DNA of 52,951 nt, from positions 1 through 52,951 of the IMG/VR virus record IMGVR_UViG_3300038660_000404; one strand, written 5' to 3'. This DNA comes from a virus. Positions 1-7,416 of the stretch are shown here, one piece after another. Position numbers and translations under genes: made by a program. The notes beneath the pieces were generated by a model. It saw only the letters and a list, made by a program, of their open reading frames with translations. It ran no database searches and was not told the DNA's origin. Every line of letters starts with the position of its first letter. Within the stretch, counting starts at the first letter, position 1.

Positions 1-402
1 TCAATTTTCGGACGTGCTGATGTCCTCAAACACTGCATTTGCCTGCTCATCCCACGGCAAGGCTGAAATTTTGATCAGGTTCAATAACGTCACTGCGGGT
101 ACGTCGCGCTTGTAAACAATGCGTCGAAGAACATCGGGCGCGAGATAGGCCAGCCGCATTCGGCGGCTGACTTGCCGCTCGGAAAGTTTGACGGCAATTG
201 CCAGATCACGGACGGTTCCGAATTCGCCTGCCTCCATGCGCCGCCGCCAGGACCAGGCGCGGCCGATGGCGTGTAGGACATGCGGATCCTGTGTCTGGTC
301 TTCGCTTGGCAAGTAATTGGCGGGCGGCATAATTTTTGGCCGCCCATTTTTCTTGCGAAGTTTGAGGGGTACAAAGATCTGGATGGTGTCGGACGCGCCC
401 AT
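1..402 (-). CDS. Small HTH protein of the serine-recombinase module
   Basis: A 133-aa basic protein whose stop codon lies at the left edge of the window. Residues about 63-95 (TVRDLAIAVKLSERQVSRR and following) read as a helix-turn-helix of ParB/sigma-like type, followed by an APDVLRRI segment. I recall such proteins directly downstream of alphaproteobacterial serine recombinases. It follows the recombinase with a one-base overlap of stop and start, so it is the last visible gene of the leftward operon. It may help recombination directionality or regulation, but that is inference; no function is proven by the sequence. Confidence 0.8.
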   Translation of the reverse strand: MGASDTIQIFVPLKLRKKNGRPKIMPPANYLPSEDQTQDPHVLHAIGRAWSWRRRMEAGEFGTVRDLAIAVKLSERQVSRRMRLAYLAPDVLRRIVYKRDVPAVTLLNLIKISALPWDEQANAVFEDISTSEN

Positions 403-1724
403 TATTCTGCGGCCTCAAGCTTGCGTGGAACCATCAGGTCCCGCATGACACCTGCGATGCCGTCGGTGCGCAGGTCGATAATGAGCCCCTCGGCAGTCAC
501 GGTCACGCGCCGGACTAGTAGCTGAATGAGACGGGCTTGCTCTGCCGGAAAGAGCTGGTCCCAAAGCTGCGGAAACTGCTGGAAGGCGGCGATTGCGTCA
601 GCCTCGGGAATGTCATCCCTGTCCAATGCGGCAATGACACTCGCCGTTATTGCCGGTGTCCGAAGCACTCGGCGGATTTCGGCGATGACAGCGCTTTCGA
701 CTGTATCTGCCGGCAAACGACGCGGGATGCCATCATCTGGCGTCTCACGACTTTTCAGCAGGTCCATCGACACATAGTACCGGTACCGGCGACTTCCTTT
801 TTTCGTACTTGACGGCGTCATCGCCGCACCTGTGGCTGTGAAGATTAGGCCCTTCAACAGTGCAGGTGTCTGCGTACGGGTGTTGTTCGCCCGCTTGCGT
901 GGGCTTTCGCCGAAGATGTCATGCACCTGATCCCAAAGCCGCTCATCGATAATTGCGGTATGCTCGCCGGGATAGGCTTTGCCCTTGTGGACAGCCAGGC
1001 CGCGGTAGACGCGGTTATTGAGCATCCGGTACAGGTACCCTTTGTCGATGAGGGTGCCGCGCTTGTTTCGAAAGCCTTCCTTTCTCAAGTTTTTGGCCAG
1101 GATGGTTGCTGAACCGATTTCGACAAAGCGCTTAAAAACCATTTGGACGCGAGCAGCTTCGTCCTCGTTCACCAGCAATTTGCGATCCTTCACGTCATAT
1201 CCGATGGGGACTGGGCCGCCCATCCAGATGCCCTTCATGCGCGAGGCCTTCACTTTGTCGCGGATGCGTTCGGCGGTGACCTCCCGTTCGAACTGAGCAA
1301 ACGACAGCAGGATGTTCAGGGTCAGCCGCCCCATGGAGGTGGTTGTGTTGAACGATTGCGTGACCGACACGAAGGTAACGCCGTTTCGGTCAAAGACCTC
1401 GACCAGCTTGGAAAAGTCCATCAGCGAGCGCGACAACCGATCAATTTTGTAGACGACAACCACGTCGATCAGCCCATCCTCGATATCGGCCAGCAGTTGC
1501 TGCAGGCCTGGGCGTACCAACGTGCCGCCCGAGATCCCGCCATCATCATACTGGTCACGCACCAGCGCCCAGCCTTCCGACTTCTGACTGGCGATATAGG
1601 CCTCGCAGGCTTCCCGCTGCGCATGGAGCGAGTTGAACTCCTGCTCGAGCCCTTCCTCGCTGGATTTGCGCGTGTAGATGGCGCAGCGCAGACGGCGGGC
1701 CGGTTTTGGGGGCGCATCAATCAT
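402..1724 (-). CDS. Large serine recombinase (phage integrase)
   Basis: A 440-aa site-specific recombinase of the resolvase/invertase superfamily, expected to integrate and excise the prophage through a covalent 5'-phosphoserine intermediate. The N-terminal catalytic domain (about 12-150) begins with IYTRKS, where Ser21 is the likely nucleophile, and contains KIDRLSRS near 93-100 with the conserved arginines. A recombinase domain follows (about 165-270, GYLYRMLNNRVYRG). At 440 aa it is shorter than phiC31-type integrases, and I see no clear zinc ribbon. It overlaps the DUF2924 gene by 4 nt (ATGA). The attachment site is not identifiable within the window; I would expect it just left of base 1. 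Confidence 0.95.
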   Translation of the reverse strand: MIDAPPKPARRLRCAIYTRKSSEEGLEQEFNSLHAQREACEAYIASQKSEGWALVRDQYDDGGISGGTLVRPGLQQLLADIEDGLIDVVVVYKIDRLSRSLMDFSKLVEVFDRNGVTFVSVTQSFNTTTSMGRLTLNILLSFAQFEREVTAERIRDKVKASRMKGIWMGGPVPIGYDVKDRKLLVNEDEAARVQMVFKRFVEIGSATILAKNLRKEGFRNKRGTLIDKGYLYRMLNNRVYRGLAVHKGKAYPGEHTAIIDERLWDQVHDIFGESPRKRANNTRTQTPALLKGLIFTATGAAMTPSSTKKGSRRYRYYVSMDLLKSRETPDDGIPRRLPADTVESAVIAEIRRVLRTPAITASVIAALDRDDIPEADAIAAFQQFPQLWDQLFPAEQARLIQLLVRRVTVTAEGLIIDLRTDGIAGVMRDLMVPRKLEAAE

Positions 1725-2176
1725 GCTTCACCCCGCTTTCGCTCACGGAGCCCAAAAAAGCGGTATCCGTTCCAACGCGTGCCGGTGATGGCACGCGCCA
1801 GTGCCGAAAGCGATTTGTAGTGGCGGCCATCCCATTCGAAGCCTTCCTTCAGAACGGTGACCGTGTGGGCAACTCCGTCCCATTCGCGGATCAGCTTCGT
1901 GCCGACCACAGGATTGCGGGGATCCGCAATCTGGGCCTTGCGCGTCAGCGTCCCCTCGACCTCGTCAGCGAGCAGATCGAGCAATCGCCGTGTCTGTTTG
2001 TCAGGGCCGCCGTAGGTCAGCTCCTGAATGCGGTAAGCTAAGCGGCCTTCCAGAAAGCCGCGGCTGTTGTTTGGGGCGGGCGCGTCAAATAGCGCCCGCC
2101 ATTCTGCTTTCAGCTCGTTGACGGTCATGTGCTTTAGCGCCGCCAATCGTGCCAGGACGGGTTCGTGTGTCGTCAT
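1721..2176 (-). CDS. DUF2924 family protein
   Basis: A 151-aa protein matching DUF2924: an N-terminal LAALKHMTVNELKAEWR segment, a middle FLEGRLAYRIQEL helix and a C-terminal WDGRHYKSLSALARAITGT segment resembling the small DNA- or substrate-binding fold shared by family members. The family is known from phages and mobile elements next to serine recombinases; its molecular role is not established. It is translationally coupled to both neighbours by ATGA overlaps, so co-expression with the integrase is likely. Confidence 0.9.
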   Translation of the reverse strand: MTTHEPVLARLAALKHMTVNELKAEWRALFDAPAPNNSRGFLEGRLAYRIQELTYGGPDKQTRRLLDLLADEVEGTLTRKAQIADPRNPVVGTKLIREWDGVAHTVTVLKEGFEWDGRHYKSLSALARAITGTRWNGYRFFGLRERKRGEA

Positions 2177-2376
2177 GCGGATCTCCTCTGAGTTGGACCC
2201 GCAGTACCGCTCTGTTCTGGTCGGAAGTGTAGCGAACTATCTCTACTTTCGGCGAACGTATCGTGGTGATCGCGCTGCACCAGGCGCACCACAGCTGTCG
2301 CGAGCAGACCGTTCAGCTCATTGCGGCGTTCATGCCCCGTCATGCGGTCGGGGTGATGGGGGTTGCAATGGTTCAT
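2173..2376 (-). CDS. Small conserved protein of the integration module
   Basis: A 67-aa protein starting MNHCNPHHPDRM. The ATG at 2376 is chosen because it overlaps the stop of the upstream small gene (ATGA) and because small proteins of this pattern, with an HPDRMT-ERxxE start and a C-terminal DSSLHF-PEQSG segment, are familiar to me beside DUF2924/serine-recombinase modules. The frame is open upstream to 2466, but that part overlaps the neighbouring gene. Function unknown. Possibly metal-binding through the His/Cys-rich N-terminus, which is only a guess. Confidence 0.75.
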   Translation of the reverse strand: MNHCNPHHPDRMTGHERRNELNGLLATAVVRLVQRDHHDTFAESRDSSLHFRPEQSGTAGPTQRRSA

Positions 2377-2552
2377 GTTTTTTCTCGTGGCTCTGCTTTT
2401 TGATGTTCTCTCACAATGATTTTCTGCAAGCGCGCAGCGATGGCATCGCGGTCTTTCGCTTGCCAACGTCGCCGGTAGAGGTCGCGCTCGAGGATGTCTT
2501 CAGCGTCCTGCTCAAGGCGCTTTTCAAGTCGCGCATTTGTATTGGGGATCAT
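2373..2552 (-). CDS. Short charged hypothetical protein
   Basis: A 59-aa gene read directly from the sequence. It starts ATG at 2552, inside the stop of the upstream gene (ATGA), and its own TGA overlaps the next ATG at 2376. The product is almost wholly charged and helical (MIPNTNARLEKRLEQDAED..., then RRRWQAKDRDAIAARLQ), so it could form a coiled coil. The perfect stop/start overlap on both sides inside an unbroken chain of such overlaps is the main reason to call it real. Function unknown. Confidence 0.7.
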   Translation of the reverse strand: MIPNTNARLEKRLEQDAEDILERDLYRRRWQAKDRDAIAARLQKIIVREHQKAEPREKT

Positions 2553-2875
2553 TGCTGGATTTCCTTATCTGCCTGTGGCGCGATCTGGTGCTGCAGTTCA
2601 CCTTCCTCAGAAAGCGTGATGATGATCAGGTCGCTGGGCAGCTGTCGCCAGAGCAAGACGGTTGCCACAGATTCCTCGTTGCCCGAGCGTTCTGCGGTAT
2701 TGCACCATTCCAACACGCGGCCGATTGTGTCGGGCAGATCATCCGGTGCGCGCGCGTTGATTTTTCCGATGACATTGGCAATTTCATCCTCGTGCCAATC
2801 AATACCGATTTCACGGCACCAACTTACGATGTCATTCCACAAATCAGGGGCATCGCGGCGCAAGCTTTTGTTCAT
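2549..2875 (-). CDS. Hypothetical phage early protein
   Basis: A 108-aa acidic protein (MNKSLRRDAPDLWNDIVSW...). The start at 2875 is preferred over the longer frame to 2920 because a good Shine-Dalgarno (AAGGAGAG) lies six bases upstream. No domain recognised. It sits between the DUF1367-like gene and the short charged gene in the leftward operon, overlapping the latter by 4 nt. Confidence 0.75.
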   Translation of the reverse strand: MNKSLRRDAPDLWNDIVSWCREIGIDWHEDEIANVIGKINARAPDDLPDTIGRVLEWCNTAERSGNEESVATVLLWRQLPSDLIIITLSEEGELQHQIAPQADKEIQQ

Positions 2876-2897
2876 GTTTTCTCTCCTTGAAGCGTGA

Positions 2898-3422
2898 TTA
2901 GGCCGGTGACGTGACGGCATCTTCTTTTCCGCGCAGCATGTGGCTGGCGACCAAAATCTTCTCGATCTCCGGCCAATGGTCGCTGGCCTCTATCCACGGG
3001 ACGAGGTGGTCACGGACATAGGTCATCGTGTCGTCCATGAAGGCGGAGAATTCATCCCCGTCCATTGAGGCGAAGCTGATCGACACCGGTCGCGCGACGA
3101 TCGCGATCGCACCCTCCGGGATGTTGTGCCTGGCCCGTTCCGACCGCGTCATATTGCGGTTCCGGGTGCGTCCGGTTGCCACCAGCAGGTCGTCTTTGAT
3201 GTTCTCCGCCGTCCATTCGGCGCTGGTCGGTCCATCGTTCAGGGCCTTGGCCACGTAGGTCAAAAAGGCCCAGAACAGGCGGTGCTGCTTGCCGTTGCGC
3301 GGCCGCGTGGGTTCGATCTTGTAGAGCGCGCCAAACTTGAGCTTCTCGATCGCCAGCTGACCCGCTTTTGAGGATGGGACCAGCATATGGTCAAACCGGT
3401 GCACAAAAAACGCATAAGCCAT
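2898..3422 (-). CDS. DUF1367-like phage protein
   Basis: A 174-aa protein starting MAYAFFVHRFDH; the ATG at 3422 overlaps the upstream stop by one base (TGATG). Two stretches resemble DUF1367 family proteins: a RPRNGKQHRLFWAFL segment near residues 40-55 and SISFASMDGDEF near 115-127. DUF1367 proteins are found in phage recombination regions, and some relatives are compared to NinB-type recombination proteins, so a role near RecT is plausible. The assignment rests on motif resemblance from memory, not on a search. Confidence 0.7.
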   Translation of the reverse strand: MAYAFFVHRFDHMLVPSSKAGQLAIEKLKFGALYKIEPTRPRNGKQHRLFWAFLTYVAKALNDGPTSAEWTAENIKDDLLVATGRTRNRNMTRSERARHNIPEGAIAIVARPVSISFASMDGDEFSAFMDDTMTYVRDHLVPWIEASDHWPEIEKILVASHMLRGKEDAVTSPA

Positions 3423-3616
3423 CACACCAACCCCACTTTTGTCGCAAGCCACTCCGGCAAGGCGACCGTTTTGACACCAGGGTTGTTGGTCGCACTCACC
3501 TCGACCAAGGCGAGGGGCAGCCAGACTGCCGCGTCGCTGTCGCCGGTGTGCACCAGGACCGCGCGCTCCGTGAGGGCGACAATTTCCACGTCGATATAGG
3601 TAAGCGCGTCATTCAT
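3422..3616 (-). CDS. Small hypothetical early protein
   Basis: A 64-aa beta-rich protein (MNDALTYIDVEIVALTERAVLVHTG...). The pattern of short strands with a WLPLALVEV segment is typical of small single-domain phage proteins in this kind of operon. No family assigned. It overlaps the LexA-like gene upstream by 4 nt and the DUF1367-like gene downstream by one base. Confidence 0.75.
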   Translation of the reverse strand: MNDALTYIDVEIVALTERAVLVHTGDSDAAVWLPLALVEVSATNNPGVKTVALPEWLATKVGLV

Positions 3617-3849
3617 GATCTTTTGATCCTTTCCCGTGGTGGCATCCGCAGCACCTCGATTGCGCGCGACCTGTGGCGGAGGCGGCGGATGAAGCCGCGC
3701 TCTTCAAGCGCATCGAGCAGGCGATGGATATTGGACTTGCTGGCGACATTCAGGGCGTCGGCCATCTCCTCGAATGAGGGGGCGTATCCGTGTTCTTCAG
3801 TGTATTTTGCGAGGAACACCCAGCAGTCGTTCTGGCGCGGCGTCAGCAT
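3613..3849 (-). CDS. LexA-type winged-helix protein without protease domain
   Basis: A 78-aa protein starting MLTPRQNDCWVFL at 3849. Residues 1-65 match the LexA DNA-binding domain pattern: TPRQ, YAPSFEEMADAL (helix 2), SKSNIHRLLDALEERGFIRR (recognition helix and turn). There is no autocleavage domain, so it is a stand-alone DNA-binding module, probably an early regulator. The much longer frame reaching 4134 is rejected because the extension is arginine/proline-rich and lies within the upstream gene. The start overlaps the upstream gene's end by 7 nt. Confidence 0.8.
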   Translation of the reverse strand: MLTPRQNDCWVFLAKYTEEHGYAPSFEEMADALNVASKSNIHRLLDALEERGFIRRLRHRSRAIEVLRMPPRERIKRS

Positions 3850-4229
3850 CGCTCCGCCTCCCGGTCCGGATGGCCCAGCAAGCCGCCGTCTCTGATCCAT
3901 CCGGTCAGGTGCTCCCGGCTGCCAAAGCATCCGCCGGGGGCATAGTTGTGCAGGAACATCGCGTATCCGAACAGGCCCGCGCGGTTTGGGTCGTCTGCCC
4001 GGCGGCAGGCCTCGAAATAGTCGCCCACAATGATCGCCTGAATGAACGATCCGGGCCGCACGCCCAAAAGGACATACCGCACCATGCCCGCGTGCATGTG
4101 ACGTGGGAGCCATCGGTCCAGCCCTGTGCCCCATTCCGAGCGGGTGATCCGATCGTAGGTGCCCGCTGGGTCAGCCTCAATGTCCAAGGCGATCTGGTGG
4201 CGGTCGATCTCTTGCGTCTGTGCCGTCAT
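3843..4229 (-). CDS. Hypothetical phage protein
   Basis: A 128-aa protein with a well-formed composition (MTAQTQEIDRHQIALDIEADP..., RYVLLGVRPGSFIQAII, FGYAMFLHNYAPGG). It resembles small hypothetical proteins seen in alphaproteobacterial phage early regions, with repeated aromatic residues suggesting a compact globular fold. No catalytic motif is visible. It overlaps the recT stop by 4 nt, so it is likely co-translated with RecT. Confidence 0.8.
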   Translation of the reverse strand: MTAQTQEIDRHQIALDIEADPAGTYDRITRSEWGTGLDRWLPRHMHAGMVRYVLLGVRPGSFIQAIIVGDYFEACRRADDPNRAGLFGYAMFLHNYAPGGCFGSREHLTGWIRDGGLLGHPDREAERC

Positions 4230-5380
4230 GCTCCACCCCTCCCAGCATTGGTCGCAGCGATGTTGATGTCAGCCTGTGCCTGCTCCGAGAGCGTCGCGAT
4301 CTGGTCCTGCCAAAGCGACATGACGGCGTCGGCGGCGTCTGCGCTGTCGGCTTCCGCCAGATCGGACATGATCCGCGCAATTAAGCCCGCCGATGCTTCC
4401 TCGGCCATGTCGCGCTCTGCCGTCTTGGGGTCTGGCTTCTTCTCGGGCAGGGGCTTCTGTTCGGCCGCCGCTGGCTTGGCCTGCTTTTGGACTGGCGTCG
4501 GCTCTTCCTCGCCCTTCGCATCGTCCGCCTTCTCATCCGCGCCCTGATCCGCGTCCAACTCAGTGGCCTCACCATCGATCGTGCGGTTGTCCTCGTCGTC
4601 CGGGGTCGCGTCGAGCTGCTCGGCCGGGTTTATCGCGAAGGCCGCGAAGTCCGCCTTGCCGCCGTCGACCGTCAGCGCATCGCGGAATTCCACCGAGAGC
4701 GGCAGGTATTTCGCCAGTGCCCGGATGGCGGTCTTTTTCGCCATCTCGTCTTCATGGCTTTTCCACGGGTTGCGATCCGTCGCGCCAAACTTCACGGCCG
4801 TCTGCCAGCCCTGCGACCCATCCCTGATCTTCATGACTTTGGCCCAAGGCAGGACCACGTAGGCGTGCCCGCCGTCGCGGAATTTGGCGATGGCGTAGGC
4901 GTGGCGCTTGTCGCCCTCCTGTGCGCCGGGGATATGGCGCAGCCGCGCTTCGGTGCCTTCCTCGTATTCCCAGACCTCGTCGTCAGAATAGTGGATGTTG
5001 GCGGAGATCGACGTGATGTGTCCGGACCGGCGCGCAAGATCGATCAGGCCCTTATAGCCGACGACCAGCTGGACCTCGGTGATCTTTTTACGGTTGTTCC
5101 TAAACGGGATCAGATAGGCGTGGCCCATGATCGTGTTCGGCTCCAGCCCGAGCCCCGCACAGGTCATCAGCCCGCCGAGTAAGCTCATGGGATCGCATTC
5201 GCCCAGTTTCGGGGTGGTCCGGATCGCGTTCGCCATCAGCCGCATCATCCGCTCGGGCTTCATATGCGCCGCCGCGACCTGCTGCAGCTGGGTCTTGGCG
5301 GCGTCGTTCCACAGCAGCTCCTTGACGTTGGTTACCTGCGTCAGCGGCTTGGTTTTGATCTTCTCAATAGCGGTGATCAC
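4226..5380 (-). CDS. recT: RecT-family single-strand annealing protein
   Basis: A 384-aa RecT recombinase that would bind single-stranded DNA and anneal complementary strands during phage recombination. Residues about 30-230 carry the family pattern: TTPKLGECDPMSLLGGLM, GLGLEPNTIMGHAYLIPF, VQLVVGYKGLIDLARRSG, and a KKTAIRALAKYLPLS segment near 215-230. The C-terminal 130 residues are acidic and Ala/Lys/Pro-rich (low complexity), longer than in compact RecT proteins. No YqaJ/RecE exonuclease is seen beside it. It overlaps both neighbours by 4 nt. Confidence 0.95.
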   Translation of the reverse strand: MITAIEKIKTKPLTQVTNVKELLWNDAAKTQLQQVAAAHMKPERMMRLMANAIRTTPKLGECDPMSLLGGLMTCAGLGLEPNTIMGHAYLIPFRNNRKKITEVQLVVGYKGLIDLARRSGHITSISANIHYSDDEVWEYEEGTEARLRHIPGAQEGDKRHAYAIAKFRDGGHAYVVLPWAKVMKIRDGSQGWQTAVKFGATDRNPWKSHEDEMAKKTAIRALAKYLPLSVEFRDALTVDGGKADFAAFAINPAEQLDATPDDEDNRTIDGEATELDADQGADEKADDAKGEEEPTPVQKQAKPAAAEQKPLPEKKPDPKTAERDMAEEASAGLIARIMSDLAEADSADAADAVMSLWQDQIATLSEQAQADINIAATNAGRGGA

Positions 5381-6126
5381 AGCTTTTGCTCCTCAATGAT
5401 GTCGATGCCGGGGATGGTGATCTTCGCGCCCTTGGCCGCGCGAATGTCGGCATTGGCGAGGCGCGTGATGCACTCGGCCAGATCGGCGTGGCCGCGGTAG
5501 TGCAGCATCGCCTGATTGATGTTTGTGATCTGGGCGGAGCGGTGGGTGCGCAGGCCGGTCCGGTTGGACCCGGTGCCGGTTGCGGAGCTGACTTTGGCTC
5601 GAGCGGGGGCCGCCGCCACCTTGGCTGCCTCAGCGGCCTCCTTGGCCTTCTCCTCCGCCTCGAGGATCGCTGCGGCATTGCGGTTGCGCTCGGCGATCAG
5701 GCGCTCGCGCTCGGCCTCCTCGGCGGCCTTGCGCGCGGCTTCCTGTTCGGCACGGCGTCGCTCCTCGGCGATCCGCTGCTGTTCCTTGAGGTAGGTTTCG
5801 AGCGGGGCCTTCGCGAGCTTGCCAGCCTTTTCGATGATGTCCTTCACGCGGTTGAAGGCCGTGTCTACATCGCGCCCAGCATCAAGGAACGGCTGCTTTT
5901 CTGCCTTGCGGCGATCCTCGATCTCCTTGAGCTTTGCCCGTGCGGTATCGAGGAAGTCCTTCAGTTCGCCCGCCTTGGTGTCACTCGCGATCTCGACGCC
6001 TGCCCACTCGCTGGCCGCGTCCGCGATCTCGGTCGCCTCTTTGACAAATGCGTCGACCACATCGGCGTCGAACATCGGCCCCTTGTTGTGGCCCACTGCA
6101 GCAGGGGTAAAATCGTCCATATTCAC
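5377..6126 (-). CDS. Coiled-coil protein coupled to RecT
   Basis: A 249-aa protein. Residues about 40-175 are a long charged alpha-helical stretch, including a run rich in E/R/A (RIAEERRRAEQEAARKAAEE), consistent with an extended coiled coil. The C-terminal 60 residues (RTHRSAQITNINQAMLHYRGH...) look globular. Proteins of this type precede recT in several alphaproteobacterial phages as I recall, but their function is unknown. The recT start overlaps its stop by 4 nt, which suggests they act together. Confidence 0.8.
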   Translation of the reverse strand: MNMDDFTPAAVGHNKGPMFDADVVDAFVKEATEIADAASEWAGVEIASDTKAGELKDFLDTARAKLKEIEDRRKAEKQPFLDAGRDVDTAFNRVKDIIEKAGKLAKAPLETYLKEQQRIAEERRRAEQEAARKAAEEAERERLIAERNRNAAAILEAEEKAKEAAEAAKVAAAPARAKVSSATGTGSNRTGLRTHRSAQITNINQAMLHYRGHADLAECITRLANADIRAAKGAKITIPGIDIIEEQKL

Positions 6127-6329
6127 AGTCCCCCTTCGGCCAGAACGGCAACGATCGGCTTGCAGGCGAATGACGGCTTCGGAACATCGACCGCTACGAC
6201 GCTGACGGTTTTGGTTCCGTCCTTGCTGTCGACCTTCACCATGTCACCGGGGTGGAGCGGTTGCGCGCCATCGTAGGTGTATGTGTAGGTGCGGCTGTCC
6301 CGCGGTTGGAATTTGACAGATACAAACAT
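6123..6329 (-). CDS. Small beta-rich hypothetical protein
   Basis: A 68-aa protein (MFVSVKFQPRDSRTYTYTYDG..., LHPGDMVKV, VSVVAVDVPKP). The alternating strands with a PGDMV turn resemble the small barrel seen at the N-terminus of PriA-like proteins, but the likeness is too weak to name. It overlaps the coiled-coil gene by 4 nt within the leftward operon. Confidence 0.75.
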   Translation of the reverse strand: MFVSVKFQPRDSRTYTYTYDGAQPLHPGDMVKVDSKDGTKTVSVVAVDVPKPSFACKPIVAVLAEGGL

Positions 6330-6340
6330 TCAGTTCCCTT

Positions 6341-6721
6341 TCATGGTCTGATTTGACCCGCGCGCAGCCGGATCGGGGCATGGGTCGCCGCCATCTCGGG
6401 ATGGCGACGCTGAAGATCTTGGAGGTCGAGGTATTCAGCTCGGCTGATCGGGTTCTTGCAGATCGACAGCCAGGCCCGAGCGGGATCGCGGCGCTCGCCG
6501 TTCACCTCGCAGACAAGGCGTTCGTCGCTGGTCAGCTCGCCGTTCGCGTCCACATCACGCTGGATGGAAATCGACGCTGGGACGAAGGGACCGCCCTTGA
6601 CCAGCCGGGTGCGATACCAGCCACATTGCGGCTCCCCTTCGTGGATCGCGACCTGCCGACCAGTCAGCGCGGCGCGGTGCCACGCATAGAGCTGCAAAAC
6701 CGAAGTTGGTTGCCGGATCAT
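6341..6721 (-). CDS. Hypothetical early protein
   Basis: A 126-aa protein starting MIRQPTSVLQLYAWHRAAL at 6721. That ATG has AAGGA ten bases upstream; the only longer option is a TTG at 6748 with no ribosome binding site. The middle contains ADxxGE-like and VNGERRDPARAWLSICKNPIS segments. No known family recognised. It lies second in the leftward operon, 23 nt after the small membrane protein. Confidence 0.75.
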   Translation of the reverse strand: MIRQPTSVLQLYAWHRAALTGRQVAIHEGEPQCGWYRTRLVKGGPFVPASISIQRDVDANGELTSDERLVCEVNGERRDPARAWLSICKNPISRAEYLDLQDLQRRHPEMAATHAPIRLRAGQIRP

Positions 6722-6744
6722 AGCTGATGGGTCCTTGAGAAAAA

Positions 6745-6906
6745 TCAATTCAGGCCGAGGCCGTGACCGATCAGGAGCAGCATGTAGCCGGTCGCGAAGA
6801 TCGAAATCGTGCCGATCAGGTCGCCGACAAAGTCGCCCACCGCGCGCCAGTTGATGCGCTGGTGGTCGCCGCTCGGGATTGTGGATTTGGAAAGGTTCGT
6901 GAACAC
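6745..6906 (-). CDS. Small membrane protein, first gene of leftward operon
   Basis: A 53-aa gene read directly from the sequence. It starts with GTG at 6906 behind a very strong Shine-Dalgarno (GGAGGAAC, five bases upstream), and stops at 6745. Residues 1-22 are polar, and about 28-50 (DLIGTISIFATGYMLLLIG) form one transmembrane helix. It is the first gene after the leftward operators at 6938-6983, so it should be expressed as soon as the repressor is removed. Function unknown; superinfection exclusion or membrane signalling are possibilities only. Confidence 0.7.
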   Translation of the reverse strand: MFTNLSKSTIPSGDHQRINWRAVGDFVGDLIGTISIFATGYMLLLIGHGLGLN

Positions 6907-6937
6907 TTGTTCCTCCGTTGTTCTAGGGGGACATTAG

Positions 6938-6983
6938 TTCACAAATAGTGGATAACTCAAGCATAAATTCACATACAGTGGAT
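6938..6983. promoter_or_regulatory. Left operator: two TTCAC-N5-GTGGAT sites
   Basis: Two 16-bp near-palindromes, 6938-6953 (TTCACAAATAGTGGAT) and 6968-6983 (TTCACATACAGTGGAT), share identical half-sites and are spaced 30 bp start to start, about three helical turns. They lie just upstream of the first leftward gene (start 6906). The same motif recurs at 7417-7483 by the repressor. By analogy to lambda OL they should be the repressor/Cro binding sites that control the leftward operon; the binding is inferred. Confidence 0.75.
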
Positions 6984-7149
6984 TTTAATTTTCTATCTAG
7001 ACTGACAGCGCGGCGTGTTGCTAATTTGTTCTCATGATGAAGTGGCGCGAACATGCTGAAGTTGACGTCCGTCTCGACCGAATGATCGAGGTCGCGGACC
7101 TTCTGGACGTTCCGCTGGATCACGTCGTCCAGCACATGGGCTGGTGCGA

Positions 7150-7407
7150 TCAGAGCGACTTCCGCAGGCTCTCTGACAACCCGTCGCTTCTTCCGCGGTA
7201 CACGAAGTCGAGTGTTAGCCCGTAGCGAGTGCAAAGCTCCATCGCGCATTCAATGGGAATGCGGCGTTTGCCCTTCTCCCAGTTGTTGTACTGGGTGGGG
7301 TTGAAGCGATTCTTTTCGGCCCAAGCCTTCTGGCTCTCGCTTGAAAATGCTTGGCGGATGCGCGCAAGGCGCTCACCGATCTCTTGGTATTCTGGTTGGT
7401 CACTCAT
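7150..7407 (-). CDS. XRE-family repressor (CI-like, short form)
   Basis: An 85-aa protein with a HTH_3/XRE domain: ERLARIRQAFSSESQKAWAEKN, then the recognition segment NPTQYNNWEKGKRRIPIECAMEL, ending in a YGLTLDFVYRG segment typical of prophage repressors. It lacks a C-terminal peptidase/dimerisation domain, so SOS-type autocleavage is not expected. It is transcribed leftwards, opposite to the Cro-like gene, with operator-like sites 10 bp before its start codon. No gene is called in the roughly 165 bp between its end and the left operators. Confidence 0.9.
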   Translation of the reverse strand: MSDQPEYQEIGERLARIRQAFSSESQKAWAEKNRFNPTQYNNWEKGKRRIPIECAMELCTRYGLTLDFVYRGRSDGLSESLRKSL

Positions 7408-7416
7408 GACCTACTG

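Noticed and set aside
1-400. Attachment site (attL) near the integrase
   Set aside because: No duplicated core can be identified with only one prophage end in view.
6923-7249. 108-codon minus-strand frame and a 63-codon plus-strand frame (7034-7225) between the repressor and the left operators
   Set aside because: The minus frame runs through both left operator sites and the repressor gene end; the plus frame overlaps the repressor and has no ribosome binding site. Neither has convincing composition.
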